From contig NZ_JAQIIO010000010.1 in assembly GCF_027891095.1 (NCBI RefSeq), forward strand, positions 32,050 through 96,049: a stretch of DNA of 64,000 nucleotides, given 5' to 3'. Positions 16,879-26,015 of this stretch are shown piece by piece. Every line of letters starts with the position of its first letter. Positions within the stretch are counted from its first letter, which is position 1. This DNA comes from Aliiroseovarius salicola (GTDB lineage Bacteria; Pseudomonadota; Alphaproteobacteria; Rhodobacterales; Rhodobacteraceae). The position numbers were made by a program, and so were the translations under genes. The notes under the pieces were generated by a model that saw only the letters and a program-made list of their open reading frames with translations, did not search any database and was not told the origin of the DNA.

Positions 16879-17810
16879 TGATCGGGAAACGAGATCACGG
16901 CGGAGGGCTGGATGCTGCGATTGCCAAATACGGTGGCAAGCGTGGGGATTGGATTGACCTGTCGACCGGCATCAACCCACGCCCCTATCCGCTTGGCGAG
17001 ATTGACGCCGAAGCCTGGACCGCTTTGCCGGACAAAGCTGCCTTCACCCGGTTGGAAACCGCTGCCCGGAAATTCTGGAATGTGCCGGATGGCGCTGATG
17101 TGCTGGCCGCGCCTGGTGCATCCGCGTTGATTGCGCGGATCCCGACAATGCTGCCAACTGGACAGGCCGAGATCCCGACACCGACCTACAATGAACACGC
17201 GGCTGCGTTTGAAGCAAACGGCTGGGCGCTTGGTGAAGGGGGGGAAGCACAGGTGTTGGTGCATCCCAACAACCCTGATGGGCGGTTCTGGCTGGGCCCT
17301 GACTGGACCCGCCCTTTGACCGTGGTGGATGAAAGCTTTTGTGATGTAATCCCCGATATGAGCCATATCACGCGGTCTGTTGAACCCGGTACGTTGATCC
17401 TGAAAAGCTTTGGCAAGTTCTGGGGATTGGCGGGGCTGCGACTTGGCTTCGCCATCGGGGATCCCGATCTGATCGCGAAACTGCGAGATGCGGTTGGTCC
17501 CTGGCAGGTGTCTGGCCCTGCGCTTGAAATCGGCGCACGCGCACTCGAGGATTTCAATTGGGCGTCTGCCACCCGTCAACGACTTGCGGTGGATACCGCG
17601 CGGATGGACGGGACGATGATGTATCACGGGGCAAAGCTGATTGGCGGCACCACGCTTTTCCGCCTCTACGAGGTCGATGATGCAGCCGCTTGGCAGGACA
17701 AGCTTGCGCGTGGCCATGTCTGGAGCCGGATCTTTCCCTATTCCAAAACCTGGCTGCGGTTGGGTCTGCCACCGTCCGGCGGCTGGGCACAGCTGGAGGC
17801 CGCATTGTGA
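16878..17810 (+). CDS. cobC: Threonine-phosphate decarboxylase (cobalamin side-chain synthesis)
   Basis: A 310-residue PLP fold-I enzyme. The substrate-binding start DLSTGINPRPYPLG, HPNNPDG at about 129-135 and the Schiff-base Lys180 in LKSFGKFWGLAGLRLG all match the CobC (Pseudomonas) / CobD (Salmonella) family. It makes (R)-1-aminopropan-2-ol phosphate from L-threonine phosphate for the cobinamide arm. The preceding DUF1636 stop and the cbiB-type gene after it (GTGA overlap) give a three-gene unit. Naming differs between organisms; cobC follows the aerobic-pathway usage. Confidence 0.93.
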   Translation: MIGKRDHGGGLDAAIAKYGGKRGDWIDLSTGINPRPYPLGEIDAEAWTALPDKAAFTRLETAARKFWNVPDGADVLAAPGASALIARIPTMLPTGQAEIPTPTYNEHAAAFEANGWALGEGGEAQVLVHPNNPDGRFWLGPDWTRPLTVVDESFCDVIPDMSHITRSVEPGTLILKSFGKFWGLAGLRLGFAIGDPDLIAKLRDAVGPWQVSGPALEIGARALEDFNWASATRQRLAVDTARMDGTMMYHGAKLIGGTTLFRLYEVDDAAAWQDKLARGHVWSRIFPYSKTWLRLGLPPSGGWAQLEAAL

Positions 17811-18709
17811 CACTCGTCTGGGCCATGCTGATTGACGCTTTACTTGGCGAGCCGGGCTGGGTGTGGAAGCGTGTACCTCACCCGGCGGTTCTGATGGGGC
17901 GTATGATCGGTTGGGCGGATCAGAGTTTCAATCACGGTGAAGCGAGGATTTTGAAGGGGGCCCTGGTGACAATCATTCTGGCCTTTGGTTTCGGCATGAT
18001 CGGTGTGCTTGTCCCACGCTTGCCGTTGGGCGGGCTGTGGGAAGTGCTGTTGGCGGCCATCCTGATTGCACAAAAATCTCTGGCGGATCACGTACAGGCC
18101 GTTAGCGATGGTTTGCGTAAGTCCCTGTTCCACGGCCGTCAGGCGGTTTCGATGATTGTAGGGCGCGACACAAGTGAGATGCAGCCCCCAGCCGTCGCAC
18201 GCGGCGCGATCGAAAGCGCGGCAGAGAACTTTTCGGATGGGGTCGTGGCGCCTATCTTCTGGTTTGTGGTCGCGGGTCTTCCTGGTTTGCTGATCTACAA
18301 ACTGGTCAATACCGCCGACAGCATGATCGGATATCGCACGGACAAGCATGAAGAGTTCGGCAAGTTCGCCGCCCGACTGGATGATGTGCTGAATTGGATC
18401 CCGGCGCGGATATCTGCTTTGGTTTTCCTGATTGCCCGTCGCAAATGGTCGGCATGGGATGTGATCCGACGGGACGCACCCCTGCATCGATCCCCCAATG
18501 CTGGTTGGCCCGAGGCGGCAATGGCAGCCGGTCTTGATGTGGCCCTGTCTGGTCCACGCTCCTATGAAGGTGAGTTGCGGGAGTTTCCTTGGGTGAACGA
18601 AGAGGGCGCGCAGGAGATCGGCCCGAAAGAGGTTGATCAGGCGGTGGACATGCTCTGGTCGGCATGGTTGGTCCTGTTTGGCTTGGCGGTTCTGCTAGCG
18701 CTTGTGTGA
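17807..18709 (+). CDS. cobD: Adenosylcobinamide-phosphate synthase
   Basis: A 300-residue polytopic membrane protein (CobD/CbiB family) that joins aminopropanol phosphate to adenosylcobyrate. Signatures: DALLGEPGWVWKRVPHPAVLMG at the start, the central GRDTS motif, AIESAAENFSDGVVAP and YKLVNTADSMIGY. The GTG at 17807 overlaps the cobC stop (GTGA); an ATG at 17825 is also in frame but gives no better context. Acts directly after CobC, so gene order follows the pathway. Confidence 0.93.
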   Translation: MTLVWAMLIDALLGEPGWVWKRVPHPAVLMGRMIGWADQSFNHGEARILKGALVTIILAFGFGMIGVLVPRLPLGGLWEVLLAAILIAQKSLADHVQAVSDGLRKSLFHGRQAVSMIVGRDTSEMQPPAVARGAIESAAENFSDGVVAPIFWFVVAGLPGLLIYKLVNTADSMIGYRTDKHEEFGKFAARLDDVLNWIPARISALVFLIARRKWSAWDVIRRDAPLHRSPNAGWPEAAMAAGLDVALSGPRSYEGELREFPWVNEEGAQEIGPKEVDQAVDMLWSAWLVLFGLAVLLALV

Positions 18710-18755
18710 TAGCGCGAAACCGTTAGGCTGCGTTCAAGTTATCGATGGAGTATTC

Positions 18756-19943
18756 ATGCGACGTATTTTGACCGCTGCCGCCTTTTCCCTGACACTTCCA
18801 TTTGTCCTGACTGCGCCCGCTGAGGCGATGGTCAAATGTGGTGGTTCTTTTCCGTCTTTTGTGAAAGCGATGAAGAAAGAGGCTGTGGCGAAGGGGCATG
18901 CCAAATCCACTGTGGATGCGTTTTTTGCGAGCGTCCGGCAAGATGGTGCGACGCTGAAGGCCGACCGCGCGCAGGGGATATTCCAGAAATCATTCCTTGA
19001 TTTCTCCCGTGCGCTGATCAGCCAGAACCGGATGCAGGTGGGGCAGTCAAAGCTGAAGAAGCACGCCAAAACCTTTGCCCGGATGGAGAGGGATTATGGT
19101 GTGAGCCGTGGGGTTCTGACCGCGTTCTGGGCGTTTGAAACCGATTACGGCGCGTTTCAGGGCAATTTCAATACGCTGAATTCCCTCGTCACCCTGTCCC
19201 ATGATTGCCGCCGCCCAGAGCTTTTCCAGCCGCAGGTCTTTGCCGCTCTTGAGCTATTTGAGCGTGGAAGCTTCAATCCGAAAACATCGACAGGCGCTTG
19301 GGCGGGCGAGATCGGCATGGTGCAGATGTTGCCCGGCGATATCATCGAAGCAGGTGTTGATGGGGATGGAAATGGCACGGTCGATTTGCGCAGGTCGCCC
19401 ACCGACGCGCTTTTGTCCGGGGCCAATATGCTGCGTCAGCTGGGCTGGCGGGCGGGTGAGCCATGGATCCAGGAAGTGGTATTGCCCAATAATTTTGACT
19501 GGTCAAAAACCGGGTTGGGGATGCAATTGAAGGCAGGTAAGTGGTCCAAGATGGGGGTGAAACCGCGCAATGGAAAACTTGCATCAAATCTGCCTGCATC
19601 AATCCTTTTGCCGCAGGGGCGCAAGGGGCCGGCCTTTATCGCTTATCCCAACTTCCGCGTCTATTTCGAGTGGAACAAGAGCTTCACCTACGTGATGACC
19701 GCCGCTTATTTTGCGACGCGCCTCGAGGGGGCACCTGTCTATAACGCAGGCAAGCCCGATCCGGCTTTGTCCGGGTCGCAGATGAAATCCTTGCAGAAAA
19801 AGCTGTCTGCGCGTGGGCATGACGTGGGTAAAATTGACGGTATCCTTGGAGCGAAGACCCGCGACGCCGTGCAAAAAGAGCAGGCCCGTCTTGGTTTTCC
19901 CGCGGATGCTTGGCCAACGGCTGCGTTGCTTTCGAAACTCTGA
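18756..19943 (+). CDS. Lytic murein transglycosylase, MltB family, with peptidoglycan-binding domain
   Basis: A 395-residue periplasmic enzyme with a signal peptide (residues 1-24). The catalytic domain has FWAFETDYGAFQGN (catalytic Glu) and IGMVQMLPGDIIEAG. An EF-hand-like loop, DGDGNGTVDL near residues 204-213, corresponds to the calcium site known from E. coli Slt35. A C-terminal PG-binding domain (about 330-395, SLQKKLSARGHDVGKIDG) follows. It cleaves the MurNAc-GlcNAc bond with formation of 1,6-anhydroMurNAc. The start has GATGGAG upstream. No lipobox Cys is visible, so it is likely soluble. Confidence 0.93.
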   Translation: MRRILTAAAFSLTLPFVLTAPAEAMVKCGGSFPSFVKAMKKEAVAKGHAKSTVDAFFASVRQDGATLKADRAQGIFQKSFLDFSRALISQNRMQVGQSKLKKHAKTFARMERDYGVSRGVLTAFWAFETDYGAFQGNFNTLNSLVTLSHDCRRPELFQPQVFAALELFERGSFNPKTSTGAWAGEIGMVQMLPGDIIEAGVDGDGNGTVDLRRSPTDALLSGANMLRQLGWRAGEPWIQEVVLPNNFDWSKTGLGMQLKAGKWSKMGVKPRNGKLASNLPASILLPQGRKGPAFIAYPNFRVYFEWNKSFTYVMTAAYFATRLEGAPVYNAGKPDPALSGSQMKSLQKKLSARGHDVGKIDGILGAKTRDAVQKEQARLGFPADAWPTAALLSKL

Positions 19944-20119
19944 TATTTGCAGGGCTGAAGTTCGGATGTCGGAAGGCTTCGGAGTGGCGCAAGAAAGCTG
20001 TTTTCATGAATCAATGTCGGGTTGTGATTTAACATAATCCCAAAATTATGCTAAAGTCGTCGAGTCGGGCTGTTGACGGATTCCCGAGGCACCTCCGTTT
20101 TTCAAAGGGAGGAACTGAC

Positions 20120-20761
20120 ATGAAATCTTTACCGAATGCTCTCGTAATCACGGCCATGATGATTGGCCTTTCCGGTCCGCTAAGTGCGGAAAATATGATG
20201 CAATCAACCACAATGCACAGATTTGCGGACCTCTCGATAGTGGAAGGAGCCAGCGCAGAGCTGACCCGGATGGATCATGGTGTTTATATGAAAGTGAAGA
20301 CCAGTGACCTTAAACCCGGGCATGTGGTGACGATGTGGTGGGTGGTTTTCAACAACCCCGAAAAGTGCTCTGACAACGAGTGCGGGGAAGACGATGTGTT
20401 CAATCTTAATGCAGATGGCAGCTTTATCTTCAACGAGGATGGTACGCCCCCGATGAACATGGAGGCGTGGAAATCGATCCAGTTATCGCTGCTGCGTGCC
20501 GATGGGCTGATTGTCGGAGAGGACGGCACTGCCGAGTTCCGAGGGCATCTGCCCGTCGGAGATACGATCGAAGCGGTTGCTGGGCCGGGTCTGCTTGATT
20601 CAATGAAGGCCGAAGTGCATGCCGTATTGCGTGACCATATGGAGCCGAAGCCGGAAATAAGAAGCGAAATGCTGAACTCGATGAACGCTGGTTGCTCTGA
20701 GATCTTCCCGGGGGACCCCTGTGTTGATCCACAATTCGCGGTGTTCAAACCTGCGAACTAA
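20120..20761 (+). CDS. Secreted hypothetical protein
   Basis: A 213-residue protein with a signal peptide (about 1-24) and AAAGGGAGG before the ATG at 20120. The mature part is acidic, without a membrane segment. It has a conserved-looking VTMWWVVFNNPEKC segment followed by SDNECGEDDVF and ends in GCSEIFPGDPCVDP, so four or more Cys may form disulfides in the periplasm. I do not recognise a named family. Upstream (19944-20119) is AT-richer and probably holds its promoter. Confidence 0.7.
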   Translation: MKSLPNALVITAMMIGLSGPLSAENMMQSTTMHRFADLSIVEGASAELTRMDHGVYMKVKTSDLKPGHVVTMWWVVFNNPEKCSDNECGEDDVFNLNADGSFIFNEDGTPPMNMEAWKSIQLSLLRADGLIVGEDGTAEFRGHLPVGDTIEAVAGPGLLDSMKAEVHAVLRDHMEPKPEIRSEMLNSMNAGCSEIFPGDPCVDPQFAVFKPAN

Positions 20762-20867
20762 TCTGTTGATATCCGAATTGAATGGCCATCCGCGACTGCG
20801 GGTGGCCAAAGCGATGGCCAGTGCCCCACTTGTTGTTCTTTGGTAAATAGGAAAGCCGCTCAGAAGA

Positions 20868-23800
20868 TCAGGCTACGAGTTCTTCGGCTTTCTTCAGGTC
20901 AACGCTGACCAGTTGGCTGACGCCTTGCTCCGCCATGGTCACACCAAACAGGCGGTCCATCCGACTCATTGTTACTGCGTGGTGGGTGATGGTCAGGAAG
21001 CGTGTGTCGGTGCGGCGGGTCATCTCATCCAGAAGGTCGCAGAACCGTGTTACGTTCGCGTCATCCAAAGGTGCGTCCACCTCGTCGAGCACACAGATCG
21101 GGGCCGGGTTGGCGAGGAACACGGCAAAGATCAGCGCAATTGCAGTGAGGGTCTGTTCTCCGCCTGACAACAGGCTGAGGGTCGAAAGTTTCTTGCCCGG
21201 CGGCTGGCACATGATCTCAAGTCCCGCATCCAACGGATCATCGCTTTCCACCAGCACAAGCTTGGCTTCTCCTCCGCCAAAGAGATGGGTGAAGAGCGTG
21301 GCAAAGCTTCCATTCACCTCTTCAAACGCGGTGAGCAGCCGCTCCCGACCTTCCTTGTTCAAACCGGCAATACCTGTGCGCAGCTTCTTGATGGCCTCTT
21401 CCAGATCGGTCTTTTCCTTGACCAAGGCATCATGCTCTTCCTGCACCTCGCGAGCATCCTCTTCGGCGCGCAGGTTCACGGCCCCAAGTGCATCCCGCTG
21501 GCGCTTCAGTCGGTTTACGTCATGTTCGATCTGCTCGGATGAGGGCATTTTCTCGGGGTCTGCATCGAGGTTTTCCAAAAGCGCCTGAGGTGTGGTCTCC
21601 ATCTCTTCTTCAATGCGTTCAGCGGCATGTTTTACAGACTCGCGCGCAGCTTGTGCGCGGGCTTCGGCGGCGGCGCGGTGTTCGCGCGCCTCACCGGCCA
21701 ACCTTTCGGCATCGCGTTCGGTATGGGTGGCCGTGCGTTCGGCGGTTTCAGCCTCGGCCAACTTGTCGGCAGCACCTTTGCGACGTTCTTCAGCGCCTTC
21801 GATCTGCTCGGTCAGCTCTTCGCGCTGAATGGCAAGCTCTTCCGGGGCGGCCTGTGCCTCCTCCAGCTCTTCCTCGCTCATCACTTTGCGCTCTTCCAGT
21901 TCGGCGATCCGACGCTCTGCGGTGTCCAGACGGTGGCGCCAGCCCGAAATTTCCTTAGTGATTTCCTGACCGCGCTTGAGCCGCGCCTCGCCTTCGCGGC
22001 GCAGCTCATCATGGGCAGAGCGCTTGGCCATCATCGTCATGCGGGCGGCTTCCATGGCCATCTTGACCTCTTCCACCCCGGCGCGGGCGGCGTCGAGATC
22101 ACCCAGTTCAGCCACAGCAGCCTCGGCCTCTTTCAGCCGGGTGCGCGCGCCCAGCGCTTCTTCCTCATGGCGGCGCACGGCAAGCCCCATATTTTCCAGC
22201 TTGCCTTCGGCGATATTGCGATCCGCTTCTGCACGAGACAGAGCGCGCCCCGCGTCAGACATGGCGCGATCTGCATCCCGGCGGGCATCGCGAGCGCGTT
22301 TGTCGGCCTCAGCTGCGTCCGCCAACATGGTTTTCAGGGTGTCATGGGCGGCGCGTGCGCCCTCTGCGCGGGCATTGGCCTCTTCCAAATCCTGTTTGAG
22401 CTGCTGCAGACGATTGAGTTGCTCCAGCCGCAGGGCTGCGGTGGAGGGCTGATCTTCGGCCCCGGCTCGGAACCCGTCCCAACGCCACAGATCCCCCTCA
22501 AGTGAGACCAGCCGCTGGCCGGGCTTGAGCGCCTCTTGCAGTCGCGGTGCCTGATCTGGTTCGCAAATACCAATTTGCCCAATGCGTCGCGCTAGAACCG
22601 GCGGCACCGTCACATAGTTTGACAGGGCGTTAACCCCATCTGGCAAGGGGTGTGCCTGGGCATAGGCGGGCAGGGTGGCCCAGCCTGACGGGATGTCCGC
22701 CTCAACTTCCGGGGCACGCAAATCATCGGCCAGCGCCGCGCCCAATGCTTTTTCATAGCCTGATTGCACCCGCAACTGATCGAGCACTTGTTCGCCTTCG
22801 GCAGCATCCCGTTCCACCAGACGGGACAAGGCCGTGACCTCAGCATGGAGTGCATTCACCTCGCCATCGGCAGAGGACCGAGCGGCGCGCGCGTCCGCTT
22901 CGCGGGACTGGGCTTCGTTGCGGGCTTCATCAGCGGCGGCCAGAGCGGCGTCCGCTTCTTCTGCGGTCTCAGCAGCGGCTTCGGCGGCGGCTTCTGCCAG
23001 TTCGAAATCTTCCGCGGCACGTTCCACAGCTTCTTGTGCCTGCGTCACAGCTTCTTGCGCGCGCGCAGCTTCCCCTTCGCTTTTCTCGAGTGTTTTCTGG
23101 TTGTCTTCCAGCAGGCGATGCGCCGAATGGTGGCGGGCAGCAAGCCGGGCCACGTCTTCGGTCAGTTGCGAAAGATCCCCTTCACGTTCTTGAAGAATTG
23201 CGGCGCTTTCACGGGCCTGATCACTCGCCTCATTCAGCATGTCGTCATGACCGCCTGATGCCTTGAGCAGTTGCTCCTGTTCCCATTCCAGTCGTTCGAT
23301 CGTTTCGCCCGCATCGCGGTTCAGCCCCGCCTCGCGGTCAATGTCTTTGCCCAGCTGCTCAATCCGCCCGGTCAAAAGCTGGATCCGTTCCAACGCCTGC
23401 GCCACCTGATCAGAGAGCTGGTCGCGGCTGACCGTCAGGCGTTGCAGGATTGCGGCCGCCACGGCCTCTTCTTCGCGCAGGGCCGGGAGAGAGGCTTCTG
23501 CCTCTTCCCGGTCCTTGGTGGCCTTGCGGGCGAGCAGTTCCGCCTGACCAGCTTGTTTTACCCGCTGGGTTAGAATCTCTTCCGCCTCGGCGCGGGCCAG
23601 ATCCGCCTCTTTCCAGCGGCGATACAACAGCAACCCTTCGGCGCGGCGCAGGTCATCTCCGATGGTGCGATAGCGCTGCGCTTGACGCGCCTGCCGTGCC
23701 AGTTGGGCGAGCTGCGAGGCGAGCTGTTCAATGACATCATCGACTCGGGAAAGGTTGGTTTCTGTGCCTCTAAGCTTCAACTCGGCTTCGTGCCGACGCT

Positions 23801-24323
23801 GATACAGACCGGAAATCCCGGCGGCCTCTTCCAGAATGCGACGGCGCGCTTTCGGTTTGGCGTTGATCAGCTCGGAGATCTGCCCCTGCCGCACAAGGGC
23901 CGGGGAATGCGCACCGGTAGACGCATCCGCAAACAGCATCTGTACATCGCGGGCGCGCACATCTTTGGTATTGACCTTATAGGCCGACCCAGCATCGCGG
24001 GTGATCCGGCGCACAATCTCGAGATTGTCGCTGTCGTTGAACCCGGATGGGGCGAGCCGTTCGGAGTTGTCCAAAAGCAGGGAAACTTCGGCAAAGTTGC
24101 GGGTGGGGCGTGTGGCTGCACCCGCAAAGATCACATCTTCCATCCCGCCACCGCGCATGGCGGTCGGGCGATTTTCACCCATCACCCAGCGAAGCGCTTC
24201 CAAGAGGTTCGATTTCCCGCATCCGTTTGGCCCGACAACACCTGTCAGCCCATCCGAAATCACCAGATCGGTTGGGTCGACAAAGCTTTTAAAGCCATTC
24301 AGACGAAGTTTCGAAAACCGCAA
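20868..24323 (-). CDS. smc: Chromosome segregation protein SMC
   Basis: A 1151-residue SMC ATPase. Walker A is GPNGCGKSNLLEALRW near 31-38, the signature is LLSGGEQTLTAIAL and Walker B is PICVLDEVDAPLDDAN near the C-terminus. Two long coiled-coil arms (about 165-500 and 660-1000), very rich in Ala, Glu and Arg, flank a hinge (about 515-640). It holds chromosome arms together and, with ScpAB, moves origins apart. Single gene, about 450 nt from the next feature upstream. The coding density produces several long opposite-strand shadows. Confidence 0.97.
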   Translation of the reverse strand: MRFSKLRLNGFKSFVDPTDLVISDGLTGVVGPNGCGKSNLLEALRWVMGENRPTAMRGGGMEDVIFAGAATRPTRNFAEVSLLLDNSERLAPSGFNDSDNLEIVRRITRDAGSAYKVNTKDVRARDVQMLFADASTGAHSPALVRQGQISELINAKPKARRRILEEAAGISGLYQRRHEAELKLRGTETNLSRVDDVIEQLASQLAQLARQARQAQRYRTIGDDLRRAEGLLLYRRWKEADLARAEAEEILTQRVKQAGQAELLARKATKDREEAEASLPALREEEAVAAAILQRLTVSRDQLSDQVAQALERIQLLTGRIEQLGKDIDREAGLNRDAGETIERLEWEQEQLLKASGGHDDMLNEASDQARESAAILQEREGDLSQLTEDVARLAARHHSAHRLLEDNQKTLEKSEGEAARAQEAVTQAQEAVERAAEDFELAEAAAEAAAETAEEADAALAAADEARNEAQSREADARAARSSADGEVNALHAEVTALSRLVERDAAEGEQVLDQLRVQSGYEKALGAALADDLRAPEVEADIPSGWATLPAYAQAHPLPDGVNALSNYVTVPPVLARRIGQIGICEPDQAPRLQEALKPGQRLVSLEGDLWRWDGFRAGAEDQPSTAALRLEQLNRLQQLKQDLEEANARAEGARAAHDTLKTMLADAAEADKRARDARRDADRAMSDAGRALSRAEADRNIAEGKLENMGLAVRRHEEEALGARTRLKEAEAAVAELGDLDAARAGVEEVKMAMEAARMTMMAKRSAHDELRREGEARLKRGQEITKEISGWRHRLDTAERRIAELEERKVMSEEELEEAQAAPEELAIQREELTEQIEGAEERRKGAADKLAEAETAERTATHTERDAERLAGEAREHRAAAEARAQAARESVKHAAERIEEEMETTPQALLENLDADPEKMPSSEQIEHDVNRLKRQRDALGAVNLRAEEDAREVQEEHDALVKEKTDLEEAIKKLRTGIAGLNKEGRERLLTAFEEVNGSFATLFTHLFGGGEAKLVLVESDDPLDAGLEIMCQPPGKKLSTLSLLSGGEQTLTAIALIFAVFLANPAPICVLDEVDAPLDDANVTRFCDLLDEMTRRTDTRFLTITHHAVTMSRMDRLFGVTMAEQGVSQLVSVDLKKAEELVA

Positions 24324-24540
24324 GCGGCCTGCCTCTTAATTGATTCTCCTGTGAAATGAGTGTTCGATTCCAAATTGGGTCTGTCAACACATCCACCCGA
24401 AATGTGGGCGGTCAGGGCGAGTTATCCACAAGATATTGGATTTATGCGCGTAGGGAATAGAATTTTATGACGTTTGAAGAGCCTTGCCTGTCGCTTTCTT
24501 TCTTGACGAAACCCGCATCATCGCGGCAAAACGGGTGAAT
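24324..24540. other. Intergenic: smc upstream region
   Basis: No gene or tRNA is seen in these 217 nt. The segment holds the smc leader and promoter on the minus strand and presumably the promoter of the cobalamin riboswitch on the plus strand. A TTGACG at 24503-24508 could be its -35 box, but no convincing -10 box follows. The T-loop-like GTTCGATTCC at about 24362 has no tRNA around it. Confidence 0.4.
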
Positions 24541-24735
24541 ATGGTTCCCCGTGAAGGGCGCAAAGCGCTTGGGGAGAATAGGGAATGTCGTGCGGGAGAC
24601 CCAAACCGGGGCCCAAACCGACAGCCGCCCCCGCGACTGTGAGCGGAGAGCGTTCGTTGATATGCCACTGACCGGATGGTCGGGAAGGTGACGAGATGCT
24701 TTGACCCGCAAGCCAGGAGACCTGCCATGTGCCAA
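24541..24735 (+). ncRNA. Cobalamin riboswitch upstream of cbtB
   Basis: The order of conserved elements fits the adenosylcobalamin class: GAGAATAGGGAA near 24574-24585, then GCCGCCCCCGCGACTGTGAG (about 24626-24645), GCCACTG, GGGAAGGTGACGA, and the terminal B12 box GCCAGGAGACCTGCC at 24712-24726. Downstream, a CCCGTC/GACGGG hairpin (24746-24763) abuts the AAAGGAG ribosome site of cbtB. Cobalamin should shut off the CbtBA cobalt importer through this site. Ends are approximate. Confidence 0.93.
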
Positions 24736-24779
24736 CTTTGAACAACCCGTCGGGGATGACGGGAAAGGAGTAATAAAAC

Positions 24780-24950
24780 ATGACGACCCAAACCAAAGCA
24801 ATCGCCCGCGAAACCAGCCCATTTGCAGCCATCGCGGTTGTATTCCTGGCAGGCGCCGGCCTTCTTTTCGCTGCCGGTTTCGCGCAGGCCACCGTGCTGC
24901 ATGATGCTGCTCACGACTCGCGCCACGCCATGGCATTCCCCTGCCACTGA
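24780..24950 (+). CDS. cbtB: Cobalt transporter subunit CbtB (small)
   Basis: A 56-residue protein, shorter than most gene-finder limits, starting at the ATG at 24780 with AAAGGAG nine bases upstream. One hydrophobic helix (about 15-38) is followed by a His-rich tail, HDAAHDSRHAMAFPCH, which is the family signature and likely binds cobalt. It sits directly under the riboswitch and 19 nt before cbtA. CbtAB is a predicted cobalt importer controlled by cobalamin in many proteobacteria. Confidence 0.92.
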   Translation: MTTQTKAIARETSPFAAIAVVFLAGAGLLFAAGFAQATVLHDAAHDSRHAMAFPCH

Positions 24951-24969
24951 GCGTTCGCCAGTCTGACAG

Positions 24970-25650
24970 ATGATTAAAAATTTGGCGTCCAGCGCAATGC
25001 TGGCTGGGGTGCTGACGGGGATTATCGCGTCGGCACTCCAATTCTATTTTGTCATCCCGCTTGTGCTTGAAGGAGAGCTTTACGAGACGGGCGCACGGAT
25101 CCATTTCCCGGTAGACGGGTCGCCACAATCTGAAGCGGGCGCACCGGGACTGGGTGGTGAATGGGGCCGTCACCTGATGACAGTGGCATTCAACTTTGTA
25201 AGCTTCACCGCCTATGGTCTGATCCTTGTGGCGTTGATGGCTTATGCCGCGCTGCGCGGTGTGGCGGTGACGCCCAAGTCAGGACTCTTGTGGGGACTGG
25301 CTGGCTTTACGGCTGTGCAACTGGCTCCGGCCATGGGGCTGCCGCCAGAGCTTCCGGGCACCATCGCGCCCGAAGTTATGCCACGTCAGATCTGGTGGTC
25401 GGGCACCATCATCGCTTCTGCCGCCGGGCTTGCCCTGATCGCCTTTGGGCGCGGTCTGCCGATGATTCTCGGCGGAGCAGCCTTGCTGTTGCTGCCACAT
25501 CTGATTGGTGCGCCGCATCTCGATACCTACTGGGGGGTGTCCGCACCCGAACTGGCTGCGCATTTTGCGACCGTCAGTCTTGGGGTTGCAGCGGCCAGCT
25601 GGGCTGTGCTCGGTACGCTCTGCGCGTGGTTCTATCAGAAGGTCGAGTAA
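24970..25650 (+). CDS. cbtA: Cobalt transporter subunit CbtA
   Basis: A 226-residue integral membrane protein with about five to six helices. Typical CbtA features are the FYFVIPLVLEGELYE stretch after the first helix, the EWGRHLMTVAFN segment and the LPGTIAPEVMPRQIWW motif in the middle. It completes the cobalt importer encoded with cbtB under the cobalamin riboswitch. It converges on the second DUF1636 gene with an 7-nt gap. Confidence 0.92.
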   Translation: MIKNLASSAMLAGVLTGIIASALQFYFVIPLVLEGELYETGARIHFPVDGSPQSEAGAPGLGGEWGRHLMTVAFNFVSFTAYGLILVALMAYAALRGVAVTPKSGLLWGLAGFTAVQLAPAMGLPPELPGTIAPEVMPRQIWWSGTIIASAAGLALIAFGRGLPMILGGAALLLLPHLIGAPHLDTYWGVSAPELAAHFATVSLGVAAASWAVLGTLCAWFYQKVE

Positions 25651-25657
25651 GTCGCGA

Positions 25658-25957
25658 TCAAGCTGGCAGACGCCCGATCAGTTGAAACCGCAAATCACCA
25701 ATGGGGCGGGCATCCGTCATGATGCCCCCCTCGCTTGACGCATAAAGGTCCAGAAAGGTCAGGACATTCGGGGCGAGAGCGGTGGTGACATCGCCGAAGA
25801 GGTACGCGGCCTTGCCTTCCTCGCGCACAGACAGGCAGGCGGGACGGGTGCAGACGTTCATGCACTCCACGCGGGTCACGGGGATTGTCTCTTCCAACCT
25901 GTCCGCAAGAGCGACGCCGCCCTCGCATGTGACACAAACCGCCAGCTTTGGCGCCAT
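25658..25957 (-). CDS. DUF1636 Cys-rich metal-binding protein (second copy)
   Basis: A 99-residue protein starting at the ATG at 25957 (GGGAAGG upstream; longer in-frame starts run into cobW). It has CVTC near the N-terminus and CMNVCTRPAC near residue 35, the same arrangement as the first copy at 16507-16878 but with CX3CX4C instead of CX3CX3C. Divergent from cobW across a 58-nt gap, convergent with cbtA. As with the first copy, location points to cobalt or iron-sulfur work in cobalamin synthesis. Confidence 0.82.
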   Translation of the reverse strand: MAPKLAVCVTCEGGVALADRLEETIPVTRVECMNVCTRPACLSVREEGKAAYLFGDVTTALAPNVLTFLDLYASSEGGIMTDARPIGDLRFQLIGRLPA

Positions 25958-26015
25958 GGCCTTCCCTTTCCCGTCAAGCTCGTTCAAAACAAACAAAGCA
26001 ATAACGGAGACCCTG

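Noticed and set aside
21627..22505. Open frame of 292 codons on the plus strand opposite smc
   Set aside because: It mirrors the coiled-coil region of SMC, with Ala/Phe/Gly-rich nonsense typical of an antisense frame.
24355..24385. T-loop-like GTTCGATTCC suggesting a tRNA
   Set aside because: No acceptor stem, anticodon arm or D arm can be built around it.
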